A stretch of DNA of 64,000 nt, from assembly GCF_000006565.2 (NCBI RefSeq), contig NC_031477.1, positions 5,604,183 to 5,668,182 on the forward strand, given 5' to 3'. The DNA is from Toxoplasma gondii ME49. Taxonomy: Eukaryota; Apicomplexa; Conoidasida; Eucoccidiorida; Sarcocystidae. The translations under genes were made by a program, and so were the position numbers. Position 1 is the stretch's first letter, and every line of letters begins with the position of its first letter. Of this stretch, positions 1 to 12,911 are shown piece by piece. The notes beneath the pieces are model-generated. The model did not search any database. It saw only the letters and a program-made list of their open reading frames with translations, and was not told the DNA's origin.

Positions 1-23
1 ACTGGAGTCTCGCCGGCGAAACA

Positions 24-3000
24 ATGGCGGCCACGGAACAAAAACGCCCCCAGGAAACTTCCATTTCCCGTGAGCCTACCGAGGCGGCGAAGGATCTGGA
101 AGAATGGCGACGCTTGAGGAGCCTCGCGAATCGACCGAATGTTCTGAAATCAATTGACGAACGCATTGCTCACCTTGAATGTTCCGAAGCCGATTTTTCT
201 GAAAGAGATGAGGTTAAGCGGGAAGTGACCCAACGGGCACCCCCCTCGTCCGACGAGAAGTCGGCACCCTGTAATCTATCCCAGGTAATACATCCTTTTG
301 TCCTGCTCATGTCTCGGAACGGACGAAGGAAGCTTTGGTAGATAGCAGCAGTATACCAACACGCCTTCAGGCTGTTCTTAAGGGAGACGGAGCGTCAGCA
401 TTCTAACGCATCTGGTACCTTCGGTTCGTTAGTTTCTGTGACCTTTATGCTTCAACTGATTCCACTCACCACTCTAGCGATCGACTTGAGAGGCACCTTG
501 TGTATTTTTCGCGGCGCTGTACATCTAGCTGGAGAAGGGGTAACTCGACTCACCGGCGCGGCAACTCAATTGTCGTCCCGCGTCCTGTATGGCTGCAGCC
601 CGTCAAGCTCACGAACAGACCGTCCACATCAACTCAGGTACGTAAAGAAGGCAGAAGTCATAGGTTGCTTCTGATAAACGGGGCCTGTGCTTAGGTGCTG
701 AGAACGACTCGAATCAGTCTGCCGATTAAGTTGCCGTTTTCCCCGCGCCCCGTCACAGAAGTTTCACCAGCACACTCGCTGCAGCTTGGCTACCCCAGAC
801 GCGGTTATGCGCGGTGTAGGGAGTGGGAGATGTTGCCAGAGTCATGGGAAGTGAAAACAACAGACCTAGATCAAGGTACAAATTAAGTCGTGGTTTCGGC
901 GAATACGAGAGTGAGGGTAGAACTGGCGCGGTGTGGGCTTGTGATGAGGAGACTGCCTTCGAAAAAGGGGAAGTGTGACAGCGGCATTTAATCTGTGTTT
1001 GCGGAGCGAGCAGGCGAGTCGGTTTCTTGTGTCACATCTCTGTGCCTGCCGCCAATGTTGCCGCCCGAGTGTCTGGCTTCTCTTCCTCAGATGCACTTCC
1101 TTCCTCTCACATCGTTCGCGTGGAACCAGACCGATCGCGCTGTCAAGTACGTGGCTGCTAGGCTCGCCTTCACGGCCGATTTCTAGTGGGCGGTCTTGCG
1201 GTCACCAGCCTGAGTAGTGGCTCCTCGAAATAGACAAGGCAAATCCAGTGGAAGACGACACCCTCGACCATCGCACAAAGTTCTTGTTGCATTGTCGCCA
1301 TAGTCCTGTGTTGGAGGGGCTGTGCAAATCCGCCCATGACCGAGTCAATGGTTTGGCAAAGGAGGTGGCATCTGGTTCGATAGCGACGACTCAATGTGCC
1401 TGAAGAAGTAGACAGCTTGCTCGAGCGCCGTACGAGAGGTGCGCCAACGGAAAAGTAAAGGCGCTGCAAAGATTTCACGGTTCCTCAAGAGCTTTCGGTA
1501 GTCGGTTTCGCTTTGCTTCGTTCAGTCGAGGGACGCGTTCGATATTTCACCGACATAACTATGCTTGCAAGGCAGGCCACTACCCAGTGCACGAAATAGA
1601 TAAACCAGTCCTTCGTTTACTGATCGAACGGGACTTTGTAGCTCGGCGTGAGAGGAGTCCTCTCGCAACGAGAAGAGTCTCGAGGCTTCTTGTGCCGGAT
1701 GGTTGCGACCACGAGACCATTTTCTCTGTTTGTTGACTTGTTTTGCGCTGTAACACGCTTCAGGATTTATGTGAGAATTCAAGGGGTTCAGGACATCCCC
1801 GAAAAACAGGTGGTTGCCAAGTTTGCTCGTCAAAGCATGGAACTGGAGGTGAGCGCTTTATCTCTTCTTCGTGAACCTGTAAGACACTCGGCGGCTGGAC
1901 GCAAGTTCACCCTGTTCAGTCACAACACAACAAGAGAAAGAACGGGAAGCTTGTACTCGCGTTCGTCCCTCAAGCGGACATTCGTGCAAATGAGAGAAGC
2001 AGAACGACGGTTCGTCAGCGGGATTGGGCTGTGTAGCAAGAATGGCATTCCGGCAGACTCTTCCGATGCCTCATTCGTAAATCCTTTTTGTCTCGCGACC
2101 CTGTGTGATTGCCTTGATGGAACTGGAATGGACTGTTGCACAGAAACTGAGCGACAAGGGCCTACAGCCGCAAAGAGCTGCAGCTCCTAGCTTCTGTTTT
2201 CACTTTTGGCGTATCCGCAGGTTCATGACTTGTCAGGGAAGAACTACTCTCTAGTCTTCAAGCGCCTCAACAACGTCATTGTTCCGGAGAGTAAGTGCCC
2301 CCTTAACCGTTCGCTGCATGCGCGCCGTGTTCATATCGTTTGGAATGTGACGTGGAGTCTTCGGCTAAGCGGTGCAGACATCCGATAAACGAGAATGTAT
2401 GCGAGATAAGGAAGTCTGTGTTGTATGTTGCAGAATGTCGGGGAGAAGGAGTTGAGGAGGATTCATCTTGCCTGGGGCGTTTCTGTCTGTCTGGACGGAT
2501 ATGTTGTTGGAACCGCAGCCGTGGCGCGATGAGATAGCCTTGAGATGGCACCGCCGTTTTCACGATGTGGGGCAACGCGTTCCGTTGCAACGTCAAGGAA
2601 TAATTTTTGCATGCAGTTGGTTAAGCTTGGGTTCCTCCACAAGTCCGAAAGGTCCGACACAGAGATAAAGCAACTCACATTTCATATTCTCAGGGCTCCG
2701 CGCCTCTGTGCCGTTGACTATTTCCGAACAGCCTGCAGCTATCGTATCAAGAAAGACATGGTAGTCGTCACGCTTCAGAAGGTGAGCGCATGCAAGAGAA
2801 GTACACTGATGGTGTGTATCCGTTGCCTGCGGAGTGTACGCAACTGTTCCTTTGTATTTGACTGCCGCGAGGATTTTAAGTGGATCCGCCTCCTTGCCTT
2901 TCAGGCGCCAGGGGATGACTTATTGGATGGGTTTTAGGGTTGAAAATAATCGATACAGGCTTTGCTAGACACTCAGTTTTTTGTGTGGTATGGTGGCCTC

Positions 3001-3919
3001 GTGCGTGCAGTCTGGCGGTCAGTGGTGGAGTGACATTTCTTTCAAGGAGAACAAGTTTGCAGCTCCCCCGAAGCTTGAACAAGATGCGGACCCTAGTGCT
3101 TCGATCATGTCTCTCATGAAGAATCTGTACGAAGAGGTAAGAGTGTTTCCAGTACTAAATGCGCCTCACCTACCCCACATAGAGGCATGCAGACACATTT
3201 CAGAAAGAGCGTTGTGTTCGAAACAAGTTACACTTGACAATGTGGAGGAAGTGGATCTTATTCGCAGCACGTTGAGTTTTGCGATGCTGGCAAGGGCGTC
3301 ATGTGCGTCGGTTGTGATTTCCAGTTTGTTTTCTCATCTTTGTTTGCTCGTCTGTAAGTGGGCGAGCGTTCATTCCCGTTCTGCTTTCTTTGATGGTCTT
3401 GATGCGACTGTGTGCAGGGAGATGATGAAATGAAACGAACAATTGCCAAGTCATGGGTAAGTTTCAGCAAGGATGAAACCAATGTAGAAGCTCCCTCATG
3501 TGGTTGGCTGCGTCGTAACGTTTTTTCACACTTGACTACACTGGAGAGGTTTTGAGCACGCCGTCCTCCGCGTTTCATCGGACCCTCTTGCGTTTTTTCA
3601 CAGAGCTTTAGGTTTCTCTGATTTGACATCGGGAAGCAGAACTCGAAACGCAGATCCCGTCTGAGCCACCGTGCTGTTCGCTGTCGCATGTGCGGTAGAC
3701 TATTGAGTAACCTGTTTGGCAAAACAGTCCAGAAAAGCTTGAAAACGGCAGCTCTTCGAAAAGACTTGAAGGTGTGAAGGCTGTCATGGAAGTGCGCAGA
3801 AGAAACTCTTCAGAACCATACGAGTTGGAAGTGGCTTTCTGTGTTTCTTCCCTCAGATGGAGTCCCAACAACAAAGAATGTCTGGCAACTCGCCATTTGG
3901 AGACATGAACGAGCTGTAA
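24..3919 (+). CDS. CACYBP: CacyBP/SIP-like co-chaperone (CS + SGS domains)
   Basis: Homologue of calcyclin-binding protein / Siah-interacting protein, an adaptor that in other eukaryotes links Hsp90/SGT1-type chaperone work, S100-type calcium proteins and ubiquitin ligases. Eight exons keep phase: 24-284, 1091-1146, 1764-1848, 2221-2290, 2732-2781, 3011-3136, 3418-3456 and 3857-3919, giving 249 residues against about 228 in animals. Residues 1-87 are the charged N-terminal helical region. The CS domain starts near residue 90 (PLTSFAWNQTDRAVKIYVRI) and continues through VHDLSGKNYSL and YRIKKDMVVVTLQK, each aligning with the animal protein. The C-terminal SGS region shows DADPSASIMSLMKNLYEE, then GDDEMKRTIAKSW. 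The first ATG is used because it opens a clean 87-codon exon. The last exon (MNEL end) was chosen by splice phase and length and is the least certain. Function is family-based. Confidence 0.85.
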
Positions 3920-5587
3920 ATCGCTGACGTAGAAGGCCGCCAACTTTTTTTCTGTCTTCTGTACGTTTTCCGCTGATGGCGGTGTGTGTAATCTTGCACA
4001 TAGTTCCAGGTAATGATGCGTGCTGACATACTACGGAATGTGTTGCTGTGGTAGCGCGCTGTTCTGTCCGTCACTTTGATTTACCGGCAGTGTCTAAGGC
4101 GTCCACCCTAGATTTGTTCAGCGACCCGACGCGACCGTGTCAAAGCCAACATCAACCTTGCAACACTGGCATGCACCTGAAGGAAAAAAGCCAAATTAAT
4201 TTGCGGTCCTTGTCGCATACCCGACACGTAGGTGCCGTGTTTGACGGCTTGTGAAGAAAAGTGAGGGACGAGCTGCCCGAACAGCGGAGCATGGGGAGTG
4301 TCAGGCGACCTTATTTACTCGTGTCCATACGGATATGTATGAAAAAGCCAGAGTGCCTTTGGAAAACAGGCCTTTCTGCCAGTCGCCCTGGGTTCCGCAC
4401 ACGCGGCGACTGCGAAAGTGAAGACCAACAAAAAGGACCAGACGTGTTTGGGTAAGCAGGGACATTTAGAGGAGCAACGGAAACAAGTCCTTTGCGTCTT
4501 TTCTAGAATGGTTCGCACGAGAGCGCATTTTGTTTCCTCACGGTGACTCCTGCCTCTACGGTTCTGAGCAAGAGCATAACGCGGTGGTTCGTCATCCGGA
4601 TTTCCGGCCACTCCTACAGACGGTCACGCCTGACTGTGAACCTGTCCTGTCTGAAGGGGCGATTCGCGTAGTCTAGAAGGTAGTGGAGAAATGTGTGACT
4701 GAATATGGGATTTATTACCACACTTCATCCTCAAGAGTAAGGCATCATGTTCCAGATAACGGCGAGACGACTGGCACATGGCTGCACACATTAGCGGGAA
4801 TCTGTGTCAGCTTTGAAGTTGTACATGTATTGTAGGATACCTGAGGGGACTATAAGGGTGAAAGGTAGTTGAGTGCCCCGTAGGACTGTTTTGAAGCACC
4901 AAGATATGCTGCCCAAAACATTCCCGTGTCGACAGCGCTGAAAACGTGCCAGAGGGGTGAAGCTGTGCTTCCGCAGTATAGAATTTAGATTCTGGCGTTT
5001 TTACTTTCCTACAATTCGTTCGACAGCGGATTTGAAAAGCGAGCAGGGGGGCTTTGTGAGTTCGGTCCTACGTCGTCGTGCCGGACATTACCGCGTGAAG
5101 CGACGGGACACTCCACGTTACACGGGAACATTACTTTCTTTCGAGGACAATCTGCGCTAGTAGCATGACAGCAAAAGGTTCAGAAGCTGAATATCTTAGC
5201 TCAAATGATATCATAAGCTCGAGCGAGGCGCCTTTTCGCTTACACATCCTCAGAGGAAAAAAGTGTGCGACCCGCCTGCAGGGCTGCGGGGCCCCCCGTC
5301 GGTCTTTCGATAGAGTCACATACAACGCACATCCGTTTCATTCCACGTGCGTATTGAAAATAAACCCTTTGGCTTCGATTGTCCGTCACGGTTTCGGTAC
5401 CCCACGTCGGCGATGGTTCGAGGTGAGTGATGACACGAAGAAGAAGTTCGGTAAATGCTCATTTCTATCCTATGACAGTAAAAGAAGCCTTTTCACGCCT
5501 CGTCGAGCAACCAAAACTGGAACATTTTTGCTGACATTTATCCAGTTCTCAACTGGCAGCGTGCTGCGGAACAGGCTGCGAATCGCA
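3920..5587. other. Intergenic stretch, no gene seen
   Basis: Three-prime flank of the CacyBP-like gene and five-prime flank of the EF-hand gene. Only short, unconvincing open frames are present on either strand. No repeat or RNA gene was recognised. Confidence 0.5.
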
Positions 5588-7507
5588 ATGGTGCTGGAGG
5601 CTGCTTTTCTCGAGAAATGCCGACAGGCATTCCAGGCGCTGGACTCTGGTCACCGAGGCGCACTTGGACGCGATGAAATGAGGAACTTATTGGAAAGTAG
5701 GGGCATGCGTCAAACGAACGACACCGGCCGAAATGAAAGCTTGCTGACAATACATTCTGAAAGCTTTTCCAGTCTTCCATCGTTGACCTGAGCAACTGAG
5801 AAAGCACGAGAGGGCTGCTCCACCCCCACAAACTACAACACTTTTCGAGACTTTCGGTGTCACGTAAAATGTGCAGCGCTGCGAGGTAGTTAGTAAATCA
5901 ACAAAGAAGTTAGAGGAACAACTTGGTAGAAATAGGCGGTGGATATAACACTCCACCCAGTGCGCTTTATCAGGTGGTCTACAATCATCCTTTTCAACGC
6001 AGCACATTGTGTGCAATGTGTTCCACAGCTCCGAAAAACCTTTGAAACCACACCGTTCAATTTTCTCAAGTCAAATGAGCTGCGACAGTGGATGGGCATA
6101 TTTTTGATGCGTCCAGCCATTTTGGAGAAACCGCCGAGCGACGATATTTTTTTTCGTTTGATGGCAGAGATTGAAGAGGATTGTGGCGGCCAGATTGGTG
6201 AGTATGCTACGGGGTCCAAGGTCAAATTCTTAGAGAGTTTTCCCAGTACTGACCATCATGTGTACGACGAGTTATCTAACGCGTGTCCATGAAGACCTTA
6301 CATGCCAGAGAGGATACATCAGACCATCGAAGAAATCAACTTAATCGTGGAGCAATTTCAGATGGTCTGGTATCCCTCTGTCTTGACAACATCCAGACTT
6401 TGCAGAGTTCATCAGAGCCTTCGAGAAACATCATGACGGTCTTACGCGAGCAGATGATGAGCAAGACACAAGTCAGTCGGCAAACGTAGCAGAAGCTGTA
6501 TAGTTTTCAATCTTAGAGAACTGCCCGACGAACGGGGGCTCGCTTCGCAAAACGTCTATATTGCTGCTGTTTTTTCTCTCCAGTTGATGCCTGGATTGCT
6601 CTCGGGGGCGGCCGCGACAAGTCAGGTCAGCTGGACAAGAGTAAGCATATGTTCTCCCTAAAGCAAGCAGTAAACGAACCCCGCTTCTCAGCAGGTAGAG
6701 AGCAATCAGCACAGGCTTTCTAATCAAGGGCTTCAGTCAGTCGAGCGAAGTTCTCGAGGACCCGCCTACTGCACACCCACACTTTCACTCTGAAAACGTA
6801 TTTGAAAGCGACGCATTCTGGTTTATATGCTTTCAGACAAACTTATCCAGATTGTCAGCGAAGATTTCCAAATGACTATTGACATTGGAGTAAGCGGAAG
6901 GAGTTTCGGCTTTTCCGAATGAGTTCGTATACAGACGTCTCCTTACCGAATTCAGAGTCTTCTCCAGTGCCACTAGCAAGGTCACCTTACAAGACGAATC
7001 AGAAGAAAGGAGACACGAGGCATCAGCAAATGGCATGCTCCCCGTGCGTAATGCATGGCGTGTTGAAGGCTGACACTATAAGACGTTCACAAGAAGTTCG
7101 CTCCCATGTCTGCGGCTCGAACAGTTTGCGTCACACTCTTGGATTAGATTAAAGGCACAGATGCAAACGCAGTGCATGACTGACAGAACAGCAGAATTCT
7201 CTGAGGTTTCGAGCTTCAGACAGAGGCAAGTGAACATAGTCTCTTCCTTTTGTCGCTCACTTGTCTGCAGCAACTTCTAGACCACCTAGATCTGAACAAG
7301 GACGGACGTATTGACTACAAGGTAAGGGAGGTGAAATGACACCCATCTTTATAGCTGAGAAACGTCCTTTTGGTACAATACCCAGAAGGCTTCGGATGCT
7401 CTTGTAACCCAGCTTAACAAGGCGTTGAAATAGGTCGTTGACTCCAAGGTGTTGGTTATATTTCTGCTCCGTTGCTGTCGCAGGAATTTGCAGAGCTGTT
7501 CAAATGA
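5588..7507 (+). CDS. Small EF-hand calcium-binding protein
   Basis: Calmodulin-superfamily protein of 184 residues, assembled from seven phase-consistent exons: 5588-5696, 6003-6197, 6406-6471, 6584-6640, 6837-6889, 7271-7321 and 7484-7507. The first loop (DSGHRGALGRDE) lacks calcium ligands at several positions. The second unit ends with a GGQIEFIRAFEKHHD helix. The third (DAWIALGGGRDKSGQLDK) is degenerate. Only the fourth loop, residues 167-178 (DLNKDGRIDYKE), is canonical, followed by a short EFAELFK end. The stretch KLIQIVSEDFQMTIDI between units three and four resembles calmodulin-like proteins of motile or ciliated protists, but I cannot name an orthologue. It probably binds one calcium ion and works as a light-chain or sensor subunit of a larger complex; that is inference. 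The exon 1 to 2 and exon 3 to 4 joins use weaker splice sites than the rest. An upstream non-coding exon is possible. Confidence 0.75.
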
Positions 7508-7539
7508 GAAGCTGAGCTTGTAACACCACCGATTCGACA

Positions 7540-7615
7540 GAGGCAACGCGCTAAGTATTACTGAAACGCGCTTTGTAGAGGCAACGCGATAAATATTATT
7601 GAACCGTGCTTAGTC
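7540..7615. repeat. 38-bp direct tandem repeat, two copies
   Basis: Two adjacent 38-base units begin at 7540 and 7578, each starting GAGGCAACGCG and differing at several later positions. A fragment of a third follows. The array lies just after the EF-hand gene stop codon, in its probable 3' untranslated region. Confidence 0.75.
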
Positions 7616-9770
7616 GAGGGGCATTCATACCACAGCTTGCGGTGGCGGACGAAGACGGTGGCCTGCTGCCTTTCCGAGTTGAAAAAAAGCGTCCTCTTTT
7701 TAGGAGATAATTGGACCGATGGTTTTGCTTGTGGAAGGAGAACCAAAAGACTAAACACAGCGCAAATACGGACGATGTACGGGAAATGCAAACACATGCG
7801 ACGTGAAACGAAACGCATAGCGGTTGTGTGAAACGGAAGGCGGCAGAAAAAGAAGATTGAGGGGTGCAGAGAGGCACCGCAGAAGGAAGATGATGGAATA
7901 AAAGGAGGGTGAAAAAATGTGCTACAGTGAAAGAGGAAAATGTGACACAGAAACAACTGCTTAGTTAACGAGGAGAATTAGTCCACTGGACGGCATTTTA
8001 TCGGGGCCTGCCCAGTTAAGATTTGCGGAACCGACCACACGAAGGAAGTGGTTGGGGGCCGCGAATAGGTATTGGAAAGCTATCATCCAGAAACATGGGC
8101 ATCCCTGTGCCCCCTGTGTTCTGAACTGCTAAAGCCGCGCGTAAACTGGAAACGTTTTTCTGTCTTGTGTGAGATTGGAGAGAGAACGACTGTGGTGTAA
8201 AAGTTGTGGCGCCGTCTTCCACAGGACTTCCGCCATCTTGAGAGCACCCAATCTGTTACGTGCATGCATAGAAAAAGGAAATGTGGCCGTTGCAAATTAA
8301 CCACTTTCGCTTATACATCGAAAATACAGTTCTAAACAACCAGCTTTGGCCCAGGAACAGACCACGACTGAAACCCAGAAGGAAGGAAGCGGTCCGTTGT
8401 TACTCCTGTAGGCTGCGACCTCCGAGAAAGAACTATATATCTGAATGATGTCTTCTGCCACGCGTATACCTGCTTAAGAAACCTTGTGCTACGCAAACAG
8501 CTCTGTTGTCAAACTAAGGGGTAACACTCCTATAGCGAGCCCAGTGTAGATCAGATTATCCACAATTGTCCCGCGGTTCCTCTCCTCAACTATTTTTTTG
8601 ACGAACCTGAGTGTGCAAAATGTGTGGTGTTGCGTCTATCTTGCTACTCTCCCGAGAAGTCTTTCACACACCCGTGGAAGTCTTATATCTTCTCAGGCGT
8701 TTTATTCGCAAAAACGGCTGCGGCGGAATTTGTCTCAAATTCAGCCACTACCGGAAAGTGACGGTGCTCGTTCCAACTGATCATTTTGTGGCAGATGTTG
8801 CGGGAGCTAACGACATTTGGGAAATTCCTACAAAATGTACTTTTGAGATGACTCCAGACTGCCACGACTAGGAACCCGACACCAATTGAGAGCCTGTCGA
8901 CGATGTTTTGACGCGCATGCACATCTGCCGGCACGTGAGAAAATGTGCATGCACTGGCATTTTCGTTCGCCAAAGTCCACGGCTTTTCTTCCCTGTTTCC
9001 GTCAGACACGCGACCACCCGTTCCCTCCTGATCCGCTTCTTTCTTTTTCCTAGCTCTTCATCATGTCTGCCCGCCAGCTCGGGTACAAATTGCTTGTGCG
9101 TATGCATTGGCACCGAAACAGTTCTCGGTCGCATGTGAATCCTTTTCATCCTCTATCTTGCAAAGGCACCGGATCCTAGTTGAATGCCAGGACGAGTCTT
9201 ACGACGGCATCCCCTCAGAGAAATTTTCTTTCCATGTCCAGGTTGCCACCCTTCCTTCTTTTCTGATGTCACTGAAGACGTTTCTCTTCAGGTCACTCGC
9301 CTCCCAACGACCTCACCACCTACCAGAGATTCCACTTGAGCGTTTCTGCGAACTGTTTGACTTTAAATCAAACTAGCCGATTCCTAGAAGGGCCGCTGCT
9401 GTGTCGGCTTCGTATAACTGCATGCGGACTTTGAACTCCGCAGAGACTGGAATAAAAGGCACAGAATTGGTACTACGAAGAAGCGACCGCTTCTCTGACG
9501 GTTGAGAATCGGGCGTTCGCTAGAGGCATTCTTCCGCCATGGGGAAGAGACGGTGAGATTTGAGGTCTTTCTTCGTTGATCGTACATTTCGTATGTGAAA
9601 CTCTTTCTTTAGTTTGAATGAAGGCTGTCTAGGACGCATATCTCCACACATGGTCCGGAACACGCGAACCTCTGTCTGCACGAAACATGCCTGTTTGAAG
9701 GCACTGGACGCAACTCCCTTCACCTCGACATGCTTGTATACAGTTGCATGCGTGACGACCTTCGCGAGAA
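7616..9770. other. Intergenic stretch, no gene seen
   Basis: Separates the EF-hand gene from the adenylyltransferase gene. The open frames present (for example 8611-8871 and 9107-9376 on plus) have no recognisable motif and sit among stops and pyrimidine-rich tracts. It probably holds the 3' UTR of one gene and the promoter and 5' UTR of the next. Confidence 0.45.
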
Positions 9771-12700
9771 ATGCATCCTGCTCCGTTTACAGTGGGCTGT
9801 CCGTGAGTCACATCGCTTTTCCACGCATTCGCATCCGGAAATCCGCATCGGTCCTTCCCTCCCATACGCAACATACCCTTTAACATTCGCGAGCCTGTAC
9901 ACAGGCGCACATGCATCTAACTACGCACATCTACGTATTCACTGCTTTTAATTCTTCAAAACAACAAGCGCCGCCTTTTGGTCTGTACACACACCCCCAC
10001 CCCTCGCCAGCTCACATCCGGCTGCGTTTGCCTACGTTTTCTGTCTTTAAGGATCAAGCGGTTGTGTTGAGGACGTCTCCACTGGCTTTTCGAGCAATAA
10101 AAGCCGTCTCCCTTCTCGATTTGCATGCTTTTCCACGGTTTCTCCTCCTCTTCCTTCTCAGCATTTGCTACTTCGGAGGCAGCTTCGACCCGCCCACTTA
10201 CGGTCACATGTTCTCTGCGGCAGCAGTCCTCGACAGCGGTTGCGTTGACGAAGTCTGGATGAGTCCTTGTGGAGGAGATCCTGAGCCGTCGGCAGATGCT
10301 TCTCCCTCGATTTGTCTTTTGCGAGGCCGAGAGAGTCGAGTCATTTCTGAAGACAGCAAAGAGACGCTGACAGAGCCTTCCGAGGAGTGGCGGCAAGGCG
10401 CCGCTGCTGCAGAGAGACCGAGAGATTGCACGTCGGAGGAGAAGCACCCAGGTGGAACGAAACGCCTTCCGACGCAGAGAAATGGCTGGGACACCACAGG
10501 ACAGGCGTCTGCCGAAGCGACTGCAGGCGCCCCCGACTCGTCAACGAAAATTCGAAAGACAGGCGAACTCCAAAATGCATGCGGTGTGACGGCTATCAAA
10601 CGGAGACCAGACAAGGCGATGAGGACACCGGCCGCCCTGAGGCTTCACATGATTCAACTCGCCGTGTCGCATTTCTTTGGACCTGAGGAATCACGAAGAA
10701 GCCCTGTGCGGGTAAGAAAGTAGGACGATTTGCCACTCCTGAAAATCCTTCAAAACTCTTCTCTACATGCATGCACACAGATGTATATATGTGTGTGTAT
10801 TGGCGTATCTATGAGGTGATGACATACGTACTACCTAACCTCAAATTTTGGATGGAATCTCCTGTGATACCGCATAAATGCTACAAACTAATAAATACGT
10901 GGATAGGATCGTTCGGTGGATGTTGTCTGAGGCAGATGTGCAAGTATCGAGGGTGACAGTGGATGTACAAAGATTTATGCATGCGGATTGTGAAATAGAT
11001 TTTTTTGCTGGAAGTTTCCCTGCGCGACTCCGGGTGTTGAACACACGAGAAATTCGAGAAGAATCATTGCTTCGCTTTTTTGTCTGTCTTTGCGTGCCGG
11101 GAATTTGAGGTTCTCCAATGGGAAGCTCTGACGCCAGGCTTCACCCCCACTTTCAAGGTGTTGAAGCGTCTTCAGGAAGAGAATCCCGATTGCGAATTTT
11201 CGATTCTCATTGGAGAAGATATCCTCCCCGATCTCCACAAGTGGTGGGTGTGAATTGACGCAAGAAAACGAGCCTTGGCGCCGCCGGCCCTGACTGTAGA
11301 TACACCCCAGAATGGTTTTCCCCTCTTCTGCCACACCAAACACTAATGCTACACCCATACGTGCCCAGCTAGATACATCAAGTGTTTGCCGAGACCACTG
11401 CATGTATCTTTCCATCTTCATGTATATAGATATGTATAAATGCTTGTATCTGTATACACACATATATGGCCAGTTCCGGGTGATGAGTCCGAGTCGCAGC
11501 TGTGTGCACGGGGGCGGCGAGAGAAGTGAGATGTTTGGAGATGATAAATCCCGATGTGCAGCGAGTGTTGTCTCGATATTTTAATTTTTCTCTCCTCATT
11601 TTGTGAACATTTTAGGTACAACGCTCCTGCTCTGATGGACGAGTTCGCATTTCTCATTATCCCGCGGAACGGCGAGGCTCACCACATGGCGATGCTCCTC
11701 TCGAGCTCCGAGCGGCCTACATGCAGGTGCTCGGCTAAGAACGTGGCTGCCTCAGACACCATATGCGCATGCGTGTCCACTTCTCGTATCGCTTCTGCAT
11801 CGTCTGCGTCTCCTCAAGAGACAGAATTTGCCATCTCGTCTCTCACGACAATCCCCGCTTGTGTAGAAGAACGGCAGACACCCCACACTACAGGTCCTAG
11901 TGCCGCAAACGTCTCTTTAGAGACTTCTGGCCACTCTTCACTTGGGAGAGACGACTGTGAACGTCTTGAAATGCCGCGATGCATCGCATGCGTCCGCATG
12001 GCAGCTGCCGAGGCAGAACAGAAACTACGGGGGCGCATAGAAAGCACATTGAGATCCCTCAAACGAGTTGCGTACATCGATCACCTGTGCATGCAACAAG
12101 GGCGGCCATACTTCGCCTGGACTGCATCTTCCAGTTATGTCAGAAGAGTCCTTAGTCGTCGACGCGCATCGTCCAAAGCTGTAAGGTCATCTTCTTCAAG
12201 GGAGCTCCTTCCACATCCATACATGCACGCGAGCCAGAGAGAATGACAGTTAATCTGTAAAAGAAACGAGTATTAGTTAAAAAACTAGCGCCTGGTATTA
12301 GAAACCGAGTATCATGCAGGGAAACGGAACAGTGATTGCCGCCTACTCATCCAAAACGCGGAAATGAAGGAGACCCTTCCCACAGAAACTTTTGCATTTT
12401 GCGCTGACAGGAAAGGACACAGGGAATCCGCAGTCCTGTACGAGAAAGCAGAATTCAAATGTAGTTGCTCGAATCACAATCTACATAAGGAAAACAACAA
12501 ATATATGAAAGATCAAGGAAGACCTACTGGGTATATAAGATGCTGCTTGTCACAGAAAACTGTCCATCAAATCCAAAGTTAGAGGAGATGCAGTGTGTGC
12601 TGGCGATCATCATACTGGAGGAACAAGAGACGCTCTCCTGTTTGTGGGACATCATTTACTGGAAAACTGTAAAAGAATCTGCTACAAAGAGTGCGTTTAT

Positions 12701-12911
12701 CTACCCATTCACAGACACACAGAAATAGAAAAATTAGTATGTGGAGGGTCGACGGTTGCTGGCTTCTATTTGAATGATAAGTAGGTCACCAAAACTGAAT
12801 TCGAAACTTCTTTTTCTTGTTTGCTTTCCTCAGGTCGTCCACTGCAGCACGCTCATGTCGCCAGCACTCTATTCCTTTATCGACCAGCACGGTCTATATG
12901 TGTCAGAGTGA
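9771..12911 (+). CDS. NMNAT: Nicotinamide/nicotinate mononucleotide adenylyltransferase
   Basis: Transfers AMP from ATP to NMN or nicotinate mononucleotide, the central step of NAD synthesis. Five exons keep phase: 9771-9802, 10162-10711, 11110-11243, 11616-12180 and 12834-12911, giving 452 residues. The nucleotidyltransferase signature GGSFDPPTYGH is at residues 16-26. Next come VDEVWMSPCG, then RTPAALRLHMIQLAV, FTPTFKVLKRLQEENPDCEF and the strand SILIGEDILPDLHKW. After AFLIIPRNG come the C-terminal SSSYVRR (in place of ISSTxxR) and ALYSFIDQHGLY. The enzyme is about twice the bacterial NadD size because of two low-complexity insertions, roughly residues 50-155 and a Cys/Ser-rich block of about 130 residues before SSSYVRR. 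The tiny first exon was chosen because its GTGAGT donor gives the one phase that enters the catalytic exon; that start is the weakest part. Substrate preference cannot be read from the sequence. Confidence 0.85.

Noticed and set aside
9911..10161. Open frame running straight into the adenylyltransferase catalytic exon
   Set aside because: It would add about 80 unlikely residues before the GGSFDPP motif, ending in a pyrimidine tract and CAG that reads as an acceptor. A small upstream exon fits better.
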